A DNA stretch of 64,000 nucleotides. Origin: Micrasema longulum (Eukaryota; Arthropoda; Insecta; Trichoptera; Brachycentridae). The notes under the pieces were generated by a model that saw nothing but the letters and a program-made list of their open reading frames with translations, was not told where the DNA came from and searched no databases. The translations under genes and the position numbers were made by a program. Of the stretch, positions 53,351 through 63,864 are shown piece by piece. The first letter of the stretch is position 1. Every line of letters begins with the position of its first letter. Location: positions 248,001 through 312,000 of the forward strand of contig JAGVSM010002861.1 in the NCBI GenBank assembly GCA_022494885.1, written 5' to 3'.

Positions 53351-53950
53351 CCGAGTTAGTTCCGAGCTTTTGAACTGTAAAAGGGGAAATAATATTTTTT
53401 AAAGCATATATTAAAAATAATTTAAGATCACCAAAAAATGTAAGTCCTGAGAATGAAGGCAATTACCCACGAATATAAATTCCATCGACGTGGCGATTGT
53501 AACGTGTAATAAAAATACCAAAATTTTACATCTAAAGTAACCACCACGCCTTACACGTAACTATTAATCTTTTCCATGTGTGTACACGCCAAGTATAACG
53601 CGTTAACTAATTATTTGCGTGCCTAGGTAACTGTTTTTGATTTATTTATACATAGGTGCATATTACAAAAAAATAAAAACGTATCCCTAATTCCGTGAGG
53701 CCAAGAGCCCTGTGTTGAGTTGGGATACTACATAATGGGAAGTGAAAGCATACATAATATTATTTAAGAATACTTAAACAACAACTATTACCGAAACATC
53801 AATGTTCTTCAATATCTGGACAAAACGATAAATAATGTATAAATCTATGCAATGTTTCGTAGCAGTTTCCTGCAGTGGTCTCTTCCCTTAGACACAATCC
53901 AAACTTACACGCTTTTCCGCTTGATTTGAATGTCTTCTTATAACGTAGCC
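53351..53950. other. Unannotated stretch
   Basis: Nothing recognised. Confidence 0.3.
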
Positions 53951-53954
53951 TTCT

Positions 53955-54225
53955 TCTTTTTTGGCCTTCTGTCCTCCACTGCTAGATAAAGACCTCTTCC
54001 ATATCCTTCCATTTCTTTCGGTCGATTGCTGCTTGCAGCCAATTTTTACCCCCCACAGCGACTATGTCATTTGACCATCTTTTTTGAGATCTTCCGACGC
54101 CTCTCTTATTCTCCTTAGGTCTGCATCTTAAAATGTAAGGGTTCCTTCTTGTGGGGTTTTGTCTCGCAATATGTCCTGCTCATTGCCACTTCAGTCTCGT
54201 TACGCGATCCATGATTTGAATTGCC
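53955..54225 (-). pseudogene. LINE ORF2 C-terminal fragment, minus strand
   Basis: Minus strand: RVTRLKWQ, stop, AGHIARQNPTRRNPYILRCR, then GVGRSQKRWSNDIVAVGGKN and WLQAAIDRKKWKDMEEVFI. The order WAGHIAR, R.GRP..RW.DDI and W...A.DR..W is a standard LINE C-terminus. One in-frame stop in the first block and another at the end. Confidence 0.75.
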
Positions 54226-54290
54226 ATTTGGCAATAAGCCCGCCAATGTACAAATAACATTATGTACAAAAAATTTAAAAAATAAAATAA
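54226..54290 (+). repeat. LINE 3' tail word, copy 1
   Basis: GAATTGCCATTTGGCAATAA and GCCCGCCAATGTACAAATAA recur at 61970-62020 (GCTTGCCAATG); such GGCAATAAG words mark the 3' end of several insect LINEs. Confidence 0.5.
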
Positions 54291-54316
54291 ATGATATCCG
54301 CTATTCTGGTTTTGTA

Positions 54317-54377
54317 CGTTGTACTATTGTTGTTTTAACGTTGTACTGCTGTTGTTTCAACGTTGTACTATTGTTTT
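54317..54377. repeat. Tandem repeat, unit 22 bp
   Basis: CGTTGTACTATTGTTGTTTT, ACGTTGTACTGCTGTTGTTT, CAACGTTGTACTATTG: 2.7 units with small changes. Confidence 0.8.
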
Positions 54378-54734
54378 TTTTTATGAATCATTGTTTTATC
54401 ATTGTTTTAGAAGCGTGCCTATATCATTATTGCTTATTCGGCGCGACGCTAACAAGCAAGCGCTAAATAAAAATTGTATGTTGATGCTAATCATAATTCA
54501 TTATAAATCCACAATGCTAATGCTAATTATTCCTTCGCTCCTCCGCACTGCCCAAGACCCAACAACCGGATATTATGAAGCCACTAATTGCAGTCAAATC
54601 TTTTTTGTATTCCTAATTATAATTTCATCCTCTGATGAGCCCGCTATTCCAACTTTCTAAAAACGAAATCCTAAGATTTATTTTGATTTGATCTGCGTAA
54701 AACCGGTGAGTTTATTATAAAATTTACTATAAAA
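54378..54734. other. Unannotated stretch
   Basis: Overlapping open frames up to 54660 have no motif; ACCGGTGAGT at 54702 is an isolated donor-like word. Confidence 0.25.
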
Positions 54735-54786
54735 AATTGATATATTCTCAGTTCTGTTCAGTTCAGTATCGAAAATCGGCGTTTGT
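54735..54786 (-). repeat. Retroelement tail K, inverse copy
   Basis: CTCAGTTCTGTTCAGTTCAG then TATCGAAAATCGGCGTTTGT is the inverse of 43435-43480; directly followed by a SINE S1. Confidence 0.55.
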
Positions 54787-54789
54787 TAT

Positions 54790-55055
54790 TTGTCGGCCTC
54801 GCGGTGTAATGGTCAGCGCGTTTGCCTACCATGCAAGAGGTCTCGAGTTCGATTCCCGACATGGTTGAAATGAAATATTTATTTAAAAGGGTGTTTTCAC
54901 ACTAGAATATTTCATAGTCCCTGGACTGGTACCTGAATCGTAAGACTGATCACCTTATCTTCATGTAACAAAATTAATCGAGATTTGCTACTATTGGTTT
55001 ACTAATCCAGTGCCCTATGCACCATTAGGTGCGGAAAGGGAATGATGATGATTAT
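54790..55055 (+). repeat. SINE S1, full length
   Basis: Head GTCGGCCTCGCGGTGTAATG, GTCAGCGCGTTTGCCTACCA, B-box GAGTTCGATTCCCGAC; body TGAAATATTTATTTAAAAGG, ATTTCATAGTCCCTGGACTG, TACCTGAATCGTAAGACTGA; 3' part CAGTGCCCTATGCACCATTA, ending in a GATGATGAT tail. A pol III-type SINE derived from a tRNA. No protein. Confidence 0.85.
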
Positions 55056-55430
55056 CATACTATGTTTGCAAAACAGTGGAGAAGGTGAAAAAATATACAA
55101 ATAAGCAAAATTAAAATTAAAACATGAGCAAACATATTAAGCACTGTTTATTCTTACTAGGTATACTAAATACCTGTTCTGAGCTAGAGTTAGTTATTTC
55201 TTTTTTTTTTAAATATAAATTACAGCATGTTTTATATCAGAGATGTCAAAAGAAAATTAATACAAAATTGAATAATGTATAAAAATACAATAATCTTTAA
55301 AGAAATATGGAACTAAAAAATTGTAGTTTGATGAGTTAAAAAAATTTTGGGTGGTGAACTGTGGTTTTTATACCAACTGCAGTGGTGTAATGATCAGTTA
55401 TCATATACTGTATGTGTAATATTTACTATT
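55056..55430. other. AT-rich unannotated stretch
   Basis: Nothing recognised. Confidence 0.3.
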
Positions 55431-55431
55431 G

Positions 55432-55525
55432 GTTTGTGTGTACATATTTCTTCAATTTTTTTATCTGTTATTTTTTCTGAAGTAAAAGAACTAAAAGCTT
55501 GCATTTATAGTGGATGATATTATAC
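55432..55525 (+). repeat. Family A fragment, copy 15
   Basis: ACATATTTCTTCAATTTTTT, ATCTGTTATTTTTTCTGAAG and TAAAAGAACTAAAAGCTTGC match the middle of the sense unit. Confidence 0.55.
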
Positions 55526-55847
55526 AACATAATTGTTTTATTTTCCACAACGAACACAATTGAAATGTCACTATCTATTTATTAATTTTTATTTGATTTT
55601 ATTTTATTTATTTTCACTGCTTACATTATAGGCGTCCACCCTTTCTGCTTATCCCTACGGTGAAATGGCGTGATGGTAGTAGTACTAGTAGTTAATTTAT
55701 ATTACAACGTATAAAATAAAATCCTTTTACTTACAGGGGAATACTTTTCTTTAATAAAATAAACAAATGAAAAAAAAGTTAAGTCAGGAATACAACATAT
55801 TTAAGAAAAGAGTCAAAAATTACATTAATATTTTTTTTTTAAAAGGA

Positions 55848-56022
55848 ATTATTTGCGTTTTTATTATTTACTCAAATATTTCAATTTTGTGGCCATTTTC
55901 AACGAGTTAATAACTCGCTATCAAAAAATGGGAATCAAGTTGGGGTAGAGTGGGGTTCGAACCTTGGACCTCTGATTTGTTAATCCCAACACTAGCCACG
56001 GGACCACAACCCGATTCATAAT
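55848..56022 (-). repeat. SINE S3, near full length
   Basis: Minus strand: GAATCGGGTTGTGGTCCCGT, GGCTAGTGTTGGGATTAACA (A-box region), GGTTCGAACCCCACTCTACC (B-box), then CAACTTGATTCCCATTTTTT and the body. A T run at 55831-55840 is the inverse of its tail. Confidence 0.8.
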
Positions 56023-56084
56023 TCTTTTTTGTGTAGCGCTGATTGAAAACATCGTATATTTTTTTGTAATTTATAATTTACTAG

Positions 56085-56640
56085 TTTTTACTCGCGTCTT
56101 CGCTCAAGTGGTGTTAGAGGGAAATCAGTTAAGCAGTTAGTTAGTTTTGTCGTTTAACAAAAATAATTTTCCCGACGGATTGATATATTTTTTCAGAACA
56201 GAAAGTAGCTTGTATCGATTGCCAGTCTTTCGACTATTGTTATGAAAAAAATACGACAATCCGTTAGTCAATGGCGACATCGCATCGTTATTTTGTCCAC
56301 AAATCTAAATCCTACCACAAAATTAAAACAAAAAGCAAACGAAACCAACCATAGATAATGCATGTCAATTATAGAAATTTAACGAATTCATTTGGGATAG
56401 ATTCTTTTTGGGATTAAACCATACCGCCTACATATTTTCAAATAATGTTGCTCATTATTAATGTACATATATTTTTTATTATACTTTTTTGATTCGGGAT
56501 GAAAAATAAGTATCCTATTTTACTTCGCACTACTTCGGCTATCCCTATGCAAAAAACTATGTCAATCGGCCGCTCCGTTGAGACGTGAAGGAAATACAAA
56601 CAAACACACTTTCCCATTTATAATGATAGTATGGATACTG
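56085..56640 (+). mobile_element. Retroelement 3' region of the TATGGAT-tailed type
   Basis: Starts CTAGTTTTTACTCGCGTCTT CGCTC-like words and ends CACACTTTCCCATTTATAAT, GATAGTATGGAT, a very common end in insect genomes, usually attributed to RTE-like LINEs. Internal CGGGATGAAAAATAAGTATC and CAATCGGCCGCTCCGTTGAG are also typical. The middle (56160-56400) is less familiar and may be a separate insertion. Confidence 0.6.
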
Positions 56641-56955
56641 AAAATATTTACTAAAAAAACAAATTATTGTAAAACGTCTCTCCCCATTGTGTACACAAGA
56701 ATTGTTTTTTATTTTACACAATGCGAAACGTCAATATAAATATATGCATTAAATTTATGTATAATTTTTATTTAGTAAAAAAAAATCGAAGACATTGAGT
56801 GGATCCTGAGGGGTGGAGACGACGTGTCGGCCTCTGTCCATGCATCCTCCTTCCTCCGATATACCTGCATAAAGTTCGTATTCCTTGGGAATATTTTTAC
56901 TAACTTTTCTCAATGCAAACCTGACAGAAAGTCCCCGGGTCTCTATAAAAGCTGC
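56641..56955. other. Unannotated stretch
   Basis: GTGTCGGCCTCTGTCCATGC at 56824 could be a decayed S1 head; otherwise unrecognised. Confidence 0.3.
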
Positions 56956-56959
56956 GGGT

Positions 56960-57132
56960 GGATGGTAGGATTTTTAGATCCCCTGAATGCAATATTTTAT
57001 GGTCTTGGACTGGCACCTGAAGCGTAAGGCTGATCAATTTACTTTAATGAGAAAGATTATCGTTATACGCTGCATTTAGTCTACTAACACAGTGGGATAT
57101 GCATCTTTGGATGCGGAGAGGAGAATGATAAT
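56960..57132 (+). repeat. SINE S1, body and 3' part
   Basis: ATTTTATGGTCTTGGACTGG, CACCTGAAGCGTAAGGCTGA, TATCGTTATACGCTGCATTT, GTGGGATATGCATCTTTGGA, ending GAATGATAATAATAC. Confidence 0.65.
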
Positions 57133-57279
57133 AATACTACCAGTTGGTTTTATCAAAAATATTCAACAATCCATAATTACCTAAAATAAATCATTATTAG
57201 ACAGAACACATAGAATATATAACACAAAAAATTAGAAAACTTTCCCATATCTTCAAGTCGATACGTAACATCTTATCCC

Positions 57280-57498
57280 TAATTAACTCTTTAAACTCAA
57301 ACAACTATATTATATTAAATGTAACTCAATTATAACTTATGGCATAATAGGATGGAGAGGCACTAATAAATCAATATTTAAACCTCTCGAATCTGCTTAA
57401 AAATCTATTGTTAAAATAATTTTTAAAAAGCCCTTCAGAGGTACCCTAGCGTCAAGTTGCTCGAGGAATTCAATATATTCGATATAAGGCAATTAAAC
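57280..57498 (+). pseudogene. LINE reverse-transcriptase region, left part (split by MITE C)
   Basis: Reads CNSIITYGIIGWRGTNKSIF, KPLESA, stop, KSIVKIIFKKPFRGTLASS and, in another frame, FNIFDIRQLN. The QSI..YGI.GWG...K..L block fits the end of the RT domain in Jockey/CR1-like LINEs. The frame stops at the MITE and resumes at 57856. Confidence 0.7.
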
Positions 57499-57855
57499 AG
57501 GGTGTTTATTTAACTCTGTCTGATCCGAAACCACGATGATCAGTATGGGCCAGAAGACATAAAAGCATATTTTAAAAAATATTAAAAAACAATTTATTTT
57601 TTTAAATTAAATATTAAAAAAAACAAATGGTTGCTTACTTCTGCAGGGAAAAAGTGAGGGGAGCGCGGCGCAGTGTCAGACTCCCCCCTTATCCCTCCTC
57701 GTTTCACCCCCGTAGAAGTAAGCAACCATTTGCATTTTTTGATGTTTTTTTTTTCTATTTTATTCGTTCTAAAAAAATATTTTAATACGCCAATATGTCT
57801 TTTTGCTCATACTGATCATGGTAATTTTGGATGTGACAGGTTTAAAGAACACCCT
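57499..57855. mobile_element. MITE family C, complete copy 2
   Basis: Ends AGGGTGTT (57499) and AACACCCT (57848-57855). Arms: CCGAAACCACGATGATCAGT / ACTGATCATGGTAATTTTGG and AAATGGTTGCTTACTTCTGC / GTAGAAGTAAGCAACCATTT. The GC-rich centre is at 57650-57710. 357 bp without coding capacity. TTA may flank both sides, as in PIF/Harbinger elements, but the limits are ambiguous by one or two bases. Confidence 0.8.
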
Positions 57856-58100
57856 TTATATCTAGGATAATTATTTTTGTGAAAGCAAATTATTCTACCA
57901 AATCCCAAAAGGAACACTCCCACACTACCAGAAGTGAAATTAAAGGATGGGTCATGGGGTCTATTCTATTCTACTCTGAATTCGGGCAAATATATTTCAG
58001 ATTTTTGGGCGCCGAAATATTCAATATGTTACCCAAACATTACAAAACCATGGCTTGAATTGAATGAAATAAATTTGTAAAAAAAATGGTGACTGGATTT
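57856..58100 (+). pseudogene. LINE region, right part after MITE C
   Basis: Reads RIIIFVKANYSTKSQKEHSH and TTRS, then GQIYFRFLGAEIFNMLPKHY KT before a stop near 58047, the expected continuation (TYNTR..., G...F.......N.LP) of the 57280-57498 fragment. Confidence 0.7.
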
Positions 58101-58930
58101 AGGTAGAGAAAAATCGGAAAACTTACTCAAAAACATTCTAAAAAAAAAAGGTATATTTAAATATTGTATAACTCTTTAATAAATTAACTAGTAGGTAGTC
58201 ATGTTATTGTTTATTTTTGCATAAAAATGTCTGTCTCGAGACAGGTTGTACCTAGTTAGGCAGACTAGACATGATCCAGAGAAATCTATTACCTAATTGT
58301 GTATGTGGTAGATAAAGAAATTGTAATGTTTTGCTAAAAAACCATGATTATTTTTATTATTATTCTTACGTGAAACTGAGCCCTGACTTTGAATTCCCAG
58401 AGATGATTCAGAGGTTGTTATCCTCTCAGTTTTTTCCCCTCGCTTTGGTTTATTGTCGTCACAGTTGTGGCCCATTAGTGTCCGGCGTCCGTCTACCGTC
58501 TCATGGTCCACGGTTCGTGCGAACACTTCAAAAGACAAGAGATATTGTCCCAACTTGGCCCAACGCGCAACGCGCAACGCTTCCCCTTCCTAGATGGCCA
58601 CAACTAATTACATTATCACGAGATCAAGCGTAGGATAAATACCAAATACCAACAGTACCCTACTACTACGATTTCCAACGCATCTTCATCGTTACATATC
58701 GAGACGGTATAAAACAAAATCGTTATTATGAACTAAAATATGTATATTTGTATGAACATTTAAAGTATCTTCGTGGCCAACTTGTAATTATACATGTTTA
58801 GATTTTTTTTGAATATCTCCATATTTTATTTTTCACACAGTAAACTTAATTTTACTTTGTAGTTAAAATGAAGGTAAACGAGGCGGACTTATTGCACTAC
58901 AACATTTTGCATGATGAGATGAAGAAGATT
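58101..58930. other. Unannotated stretch with a G+C-richer island
   Basis: 58375-58640 is richer in G+C and open on both strands (plus 58331-58633, minus 58293-58577), but neither frame shows a known motif. GCGCAACGCGCAACGC at 58564 is a short tandem. At 58690-58712 there is a trace of family F. Confidence 0.3.
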
Positions 58931-59270
58931 AACAAATTACAACAGGGATGGAGAATACCTTAAGTAAGGGAATATGGAAGTCTAGGGCTTATGACCTGTC
59001 ATTGGCTGGTTTGAGTGGCCACTTTACACACTGTGTAACATTCACCATTTTGCCTAAGGTTAAACATCCATATTTCTTCAATTCTTCCATCTGTTGATTT
59101 TAGTAAAGTTAAAGAGCTGAAACATTTATTGTTGTGAAGAGATTCACCTGACTGAAATATTTCACATACTAGGCAACGCCTGAAAACAAATAATTTGTTA
59201 ATCTTAATGACTCCCGAGGGGGTGAAATCCAGTCTTTTGTCTACGAACATTTGGACAAACTCAAATATTG
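58931..59270 (+). repeat. Family A, copy 16
   Basis: AACAAATTACAACAGGGATG, GGGAATATGGAAGTCTAGGG, TTATGACCTGTCATTGGCTG, GTGTAACATTCACCATTTTG, CATACTAGGCAACGCCTGAA, ending GTCTACGAACATTTGGACAA and CTCAAATATTG, the inverted terminus. Confidence 0.85.
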
Positions 59271-59430
59271 AAATGAAGAAGAGGTTTTAAAACAACTTCC
59301 AGTGGTTTAAGAGATAAAAAACGTGCAGAAAAAAAAAGTTTCTGAGTAATTATACATTTTCGTAACCTTATAAATATAAATTTTATTTACTTTGCACGTT
59401 TAAAAAACAGAAATAAATCATATATACTAA

Positions 59431-59719
59431 CAACAATGTTTTAAGTTTGTCCAAATGTTTGCAGACAGGCTGGATTTTCTACCAGGTGAGTTATTTAGAT
59501 CTCAATTTGTTTAGATCGTATTTTAGATCAAGCCTTTTTTACTTCACAGATGGAAGAGTTGAGGAAATGTGGATGTTTAAACATAGGCAGAATGCTGAAT
59601 GTTTCTCAATGTGGAAAGTGGCCACTTAAACTAGCTAATGATAGGTCATAAGACCTATAAATGTCTAGACTTCAATATCCCCTTCTCAAAATGTTTTCCC
59701 TCTCTTTTGCAACAAATTA
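59431..59719 (-). repeat. Family A, copy 17
   Basis: Starts with the terminus CAACAATGTTTTAAGTTTGT CC-type word, then after a deletion the antisense unit: CACAGATGGAAGAGTTGAGG, AAACATAGGCAGAATGCTGA, ATGATAGGTCATAAGACC, CCCTTCTCAAAATGTTTTCC. Confidence 0.8.
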
Positions 59720-59829
59720 AAATATATATTAATAATAATAAATTTATAGACCAAAACTAATAAAATAAACGATGAAATCTAAAACCAATCCATAACAGAA
59801 CGTTGATAAAAACAACGAATTATTTTAAG

Positions 59830-60500
59830 CGGACAAAGGCAACCTCTTCTGGCTCTTTCGAGAGCATATAGGACATGCTCAACGGACGCACTCCCGGTTC
59901 TAACGGGCTTGTTTCCTTTAGATCTGGAGGTTCAGCGACGATCTGCAAATTTCCACCTAAAAAGAAGGCATTCCTCTGTTATTGGTGGCGTCCGTCTACT
60001 CCCAACTGAACGAATGTCTCAATCAAATATTAAAAAAAATGACTTTAAATGCCCTTCTTAATGCTTGACAATCGCGATAGGAATCTTCCCCTTCAGGGAG
60101 GTTTATCTTTCTTTTTTTTTCCTTCAATCTGTCAGCGCTTAGAATCTTCTTGGGTTATCCCCGATCACTGGACTACGCAGTTTTTATCAGGTCATGGTAA
60201 ATTTAATCAAAAATTATTTGTTTTTAATATTGTTGACTCCCCTTTGTGCTGCTGCGGATATCCTAGCCAATCTTCTGAACACATCCTGTGGTTTTTTTCC
60301 CTGTGTTTTCTTTATCCCTTTCCCCTTCTCTATGATTACCGAATGGATCTTCTCGCTACTATCCGTGGCCCTGTTATAGGTCCTGTCGGATATACAGATC
60401 TGGTGGCTTCTAAAAAGAATTTCAAGGCTTTTAAAAAGTTTTTTAATTATTTCGGCGAATTGATCATGTCCAATCAATTTAATCCTAGTCAGTGAAGAAT
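59830..60500 (+). pseudogene. R1/LOA-like LINE ORF2 C-terminus
   Basis: First block (59855-60010): AYRTCSTDALPVLTGLFPLD, LEVQRRSANFHLKRRHSS, typical of the region after the RT domain in R1/LOA/I-type LINEs. After frame changes, 60110-60490 reads WVIPDHWTTQFLSGHGKFNQ, VDSPLCCCGYPSQSSEHILW and YTDLVASKKNFKAFKKFFNY, the TQFLTGHG plus C.C..H zinc-knuckle-like C-terminus. No RNase H domain lies between them. At least one frameshift near 60050; inactive. Confidence 0.85.
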
Positions 60501-61000
60501 TCACTTCCCTCTCTTCTCAATCTAATGAAATACAAAGTATGTACTTCTGGATTACTTTCTTTCAGCACAAAGATGCTAAGGCTACCAGATTTCACAGAGC
60601 TCCTTAGGGCAGCTTTTCTCGTTTGACAACGAGCAAATTTTCCGTGTATGTGGGCACCGCCAAGGAGACTTATGTCCTCAGATGCGGTGTGCGGTATGTG
60701 GTGGGTAAGCTGTATCTTTGCAATCAATCGGGAGAATTTATCTTCAACTATACCGTTATGACGTGCTTATATTCCCGTTGAAATCACGGCCCAGATAAGG
60801 TGTTTGGAAGAGGAAAAAGGAAGATCCAGAAAGAAAAAGTAATAAATAACAATCATCAAATTAGGGTTTTGATGATAGATAATCGAGTGTCAAGCGTAAG
60901 TATCAATATTTTTAATTTCGTTCGTCGACTCACTCCACTAGCCATGTCAACCTCTCCGTTTTGTCTCACTACACCTATTAACACTATTTATAGGTAATAA
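60501..61000. other. Probable 3' UTR of the preceding LINE, then unannotated
   Basis: 60500-60790 is moderately G+C-rich and follows directly on the LINE stop; the minus-strand frame over it is not recognised. Beyond 60800 nothing is recognised; AAGCGTAAGTATC at 60893 is an isolated donor-like word. Confidence 0.3.
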
Positions 61001-61007
61001 GTCAATA

Positions 61008-61072
61008 TTATGGTCCAATGGTTAGAGTACCAAGGAGAATGAGGTCAAGGGTTCGATACTCGAATGCATTAT
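61008..61072 (+). repeat. tRNA-like SINE head (S5)
   Basis: TATGGTCCAATGGTTAGAGT and TCAAGGGTTCGATACTCGAA carry A-box and B-box words. The sequence does not fold into a complete tRNA cloverleaf by eye. Confidence 0.45.
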
Positions 61073-61204
61073 GCACACTTCAATCAAGGCTAGAGATAAA
61101 GACAAAAACGAGCAAGCTAATTATATTTACCTACTATATACATGATAAAAATACTGTTTTTTGTCTTAACGGAGCTCTAAAAAAAAACGTAAAAAACTTT
61201 TATC

Positions 61205-61290
61205 GTCTAATTCACGTGTGGGCAACCTCCGGCTCGCGAGCCAGATCCGGCCTGTGGGGCTTTGTGATTCGATCTGCGGAAATGCGCAGC
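61205..61290. repeat. Possible hAT end
   Basis: GTGGGCAACCTCCGGCTCGC GAGCC is like the ends of some hAT elements (GGCAACCTGCGGCTCGCGAGCC style). No partner end found. Confidence 0.3.
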
Positions 61291-61605
61291 TTTGATCATA
61301 CCAAAATTCGTTCATAAACTCAAAATATAGAGCGAGAGTGTGATTTATTTATGACAAACAAAAATAAAATAAGGCTTCCATTTCACGAAAAAGCAAAAAC
61401 TTTGAACTCGTTGATGCACCGATCTGTACATTTATATGAATATTTACCATAAGAAATAAGAGACAAAAAAATGCAATACGTGTGTGCCTAATAAGTTAGT
61501 TCTAAACAAGTGTATGATAGTTAATATCTCCATGATCGTAGAACAATGACACATGTGACTTTATTCAACTTTACATGAGAGTGGTTTAAAAATTATTTTG
61601 ACACT
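61291..61605. other. AT-rich unannotated stretch
   Basis: Nothing recognised. Confidence 0.3.
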
Positions 61606-61609
61606 TTCC

Positions 61610-61968
61610 TCCTTCTTGTCTTACTCATTTAGTGTCCATGCGGCTCGACTGTTGAATCATCTCCCATCCACCATCAAAGATGTTACTACAGTATCTCTGT
61701 TTAAATAACGTCTGAAGAAACATTTACTTTCTCGTCTTTAATCTCTCCTCCTTTCCTCTTTCCTCTTTTTTCCTTTTTCCCGTTGAGTAATAATTTTGAT
61801 TTAAGGTTATTTATAAACAAATACGATTATTTCTATTTTTATATATTTTTAGCTTTTTAATCATTATTTTCTATTGTATGTTTTGTAACTTATACTTCTG
61901 TAACTGTAATATGTTTTGTAACTTAAATTATAAAAATAAAACTATTATTTTATTGGTTGGTTGGAAGG
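61610..61968 (+). pseudogene. LINE ORF2 end and 3' UTR
   Basis: SFSVHAARLLNHLPSTIKDV then TTVSLFK, stop, RLKKHLLSRL: the WN.LP..ir....v..FK..LK..L pattern of CR1-like LINE C-termini, with Trp replaced by Leu. The 3' UTR runs to about 61960. Confidence 0.6.
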
Positions 61969-61969
61969 A

Positions 61970-62045
61970 ATTGCCATTTGGCAATAAGCTTGCCAATGTT
62001 AAAAAAAACATTTTGTACCAAAAGTTAAATTAAATAAAATTATAT
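61970..62045 (+). repeat. LINE 3' tail word, copy 2
   Basis: GGAATTGCCATTTGGCAATA then AGCTTGCCAATGTT, as at 54226, followed by a TA-rich tail. Confidence 0.5.
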
Positions 62046-62092
62046 ATATACATAGATAAGAGCTAAAATCTTTGCTGATTATTTTTTTGCAC

Positions 62093-62152
62093 CACAACAG
62101 GCCAGGAAGCCATATTACAGTAGTGAATTACAACACCCGGGCTGAAAAAAAT
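62093..62152 (-). repeat. SINE S2, 3' part, minus strand
   Basis: TTTGCACCACAACAGGCCAG, GAAGCCATATTACAGTAGTG, AATTACAACACCCGGGCTG is the inverse of 47940-48005. Confidence 0.65.
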
Positions 62153-62159
62153 CACAATT

Positions 62160-62325
62160 GGCTTTGGTTATTCGGCTATTTATGTTGCCGGTTTATTTAT
62201 TTATGTTTGCTTTTACTTTATAGTTATTCATATATATTTTGATATACTTATTTTGATAAAATACAATTTAAGAATTCTTCAAATTCTTTACTTTTTAAAA
62301 CAATATTTTGTTTAATAAGAAACTT
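62160..62325. other. AT-rich stretch
   Basis: Nothing recognised. Confidence 0.3.
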
Positions 62326-62329
62326 CAGC

Positions 62330-62660
62330 CCTGTGGGAAATTGGATACAAAAAATGTTTTCTTGCGCGCGGTAAAAATTAGAGCAATAAATTTTACCGCA
62401 AAGTTTCTTAAAAATATACAAAAAAAAAAATTTAAAATAAAAACGCACTACTTTGAACGACGTCACTGGTTCATATGAACCAACCAATTGTACGAGAGCT
62501 ATGAAGGATATCCGGTTGCATATCGTAAATCAACCAATCGAAAGAATTGACAGAGAAGAACCTCTGACGTCGCACGTGGAGTTATTTCAGAAATACAAAA
62601 CTTAAAAAAATCATAGCGCTGATAATACGATATTTAAAAATAAAAATAAGTTTTTTTAAC
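62330..62660 (+). repeat. Family E, most complete copy
   Basis: TTGGATACAAAAAATGTTTT, CTTGCGCGCGGTAAAAATTA, AAAACGCACTACTTTGAACG, ACGTCACTGGTTCATATGAA, AATCAACCAATCGAAAG, CCTCTGACGTCGCACGTGGA, ATCATAGCGCTGATAATACG. Collects words scattered in the other copies; length at least 330 bp. No terminal repeats or frame recognised. Confidence 0.65.
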
Positions 62661-63030
62661 TTACTTTAATAGTCTATTAACAAATATATTTACATTTTTT
62701 TTAAAACACTAAAATTTTATTATTATTGAACAATGTACTTAATTATTATCTTACATCTCTGTGGAAAATATTTATCGACTGTTGTTACAGTTTATGTTCC
62801 TTGTAAATTTATTTTCTATTTGTTTTGTATGTAAAAATTGTTGTTTCGTTTCCTAAAAAAATTAATATAAAAATAAAAAATAAAATAAAATAAAAATTTC
62901 AATCCACAGTGCATCATATATTTATTGAATTATTTACTGGTATTATTTTTTTACGGTGTTCGCTAAATACTATTTGTATGTGTAGATGGTTATTTTGATA
63001 TTCCAACCCGTAACCCGCAACTCGGGTCTC
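62661..63030. other. AT-rich unannotated stretch
   Basis: Simple A-rich runs around 62865-62895; nothing else. Confidence 0.3.
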
Positions 63031-63034
63031 GAGT

Positions 63035-63215
63035 CGTGTTGTGGTTCTGTGGCTAGTGTCTCGGACTCACGGATCAAAGGTCTGTGGTTCGAATCCCATT
63101 CTACGCCAACTTGATTCCCATTTTCTAATATTGAGTTATTTACCGCTCGTTGAAAATGGACCTCCAAATGAAACATTTGGGTAAATCCTATCAACGCAAA
63201 TATATATATATATTT
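63035..63215 (+). repeat. SINE S3, plus strand
   Basis: GTGTTGTGGTTCTGTGGCTA, CTCACGGATCAAAGGTCTGT, GGTTCGAATCCCATTCTACG (B-box), CAACTTGATTCCCATTTTCT, CGTTGAAAATGGACCTCCAA, TTGGGTAAATCCTATCAACG. A short TA run and A-rich end follow. Pol III-type tRNA-derived SINE. Confidence 0.8.
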
Positions 63216-63342
63216 TTTAAAACTCAGAGGAAAATTGGCAGTCTGGCCTAGACTAGTAAACGGTTGCCTATGCCTGATCTAATTCCTCATGAGTAATAGG
63301 TAAGTCCAAAAACATGAGATTTAAGTTAAGTTGTGCAGTTTG

Positions 63343-63605
63343 TTAGTCGGCCTCGTGGTGTAATGGTTAGCGCGTTTGCCTGCCATGCAAGAGGTCTTGG
63401 GTTCGATTCCCGAAATGCTTGACATGAAATATTTATTTGAAAGGGGGGTTTCATACTAGTATATTTCAGTCCCTGAACTGGTGCCTGAAGCATAAGACTG
63501 ATCATCTTACCTTTAGGTAACAAAAAATATCGAGATACGCTGCTATTGGCGTACTAATAAAGTGCCCTATTCACCATAAGGTGCGGAAAAGGAATGATGA
63601 TAATG
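63343..63605 (+). repeat. SINE S1, full length
   Basis: GTCGGCCTCGTGGTGTAATG, GTTAGCGCGTTTGCCTGCCA, TGCAAGAGGTCTTGGGTTCG, ATTCCCGAAATGCTTGACAT, then the body (ACTGGTGCCTGAAGCATAAG) and 3' part (GTGCCCTATTCACCATAAGG), ending GATGATAATG. Best preserved S1 head in the window. Confidence 0.85.
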
Positions 63606-63864
63606 TGCAGATTTTAATGATTTTTTTCTCTTTCTGTTTTTTTTTATCAAATAGTTGCGAAATGCTACCAAAATATTCTAATATAATTTAAATTATCGTG
63701 TTTCAAAAACATTCGTAATTGCCCTACAAATACTAGTATATCGGATTTTTCTCAAACGTACGCATTCATTGTACTTTTTTTAGCTGGGCTAACATACACT
63801 CGTAAATGCAAATTGAGTATGTATCTCATGCAATTTGAAATCTTCAAATTTGTTCACATGAAGA

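Noticed and set aside
60049..60495. Host gene of 148 codons
   Set aside because: Its sequence is the C-terminus of an R1/LOA-like LINE.
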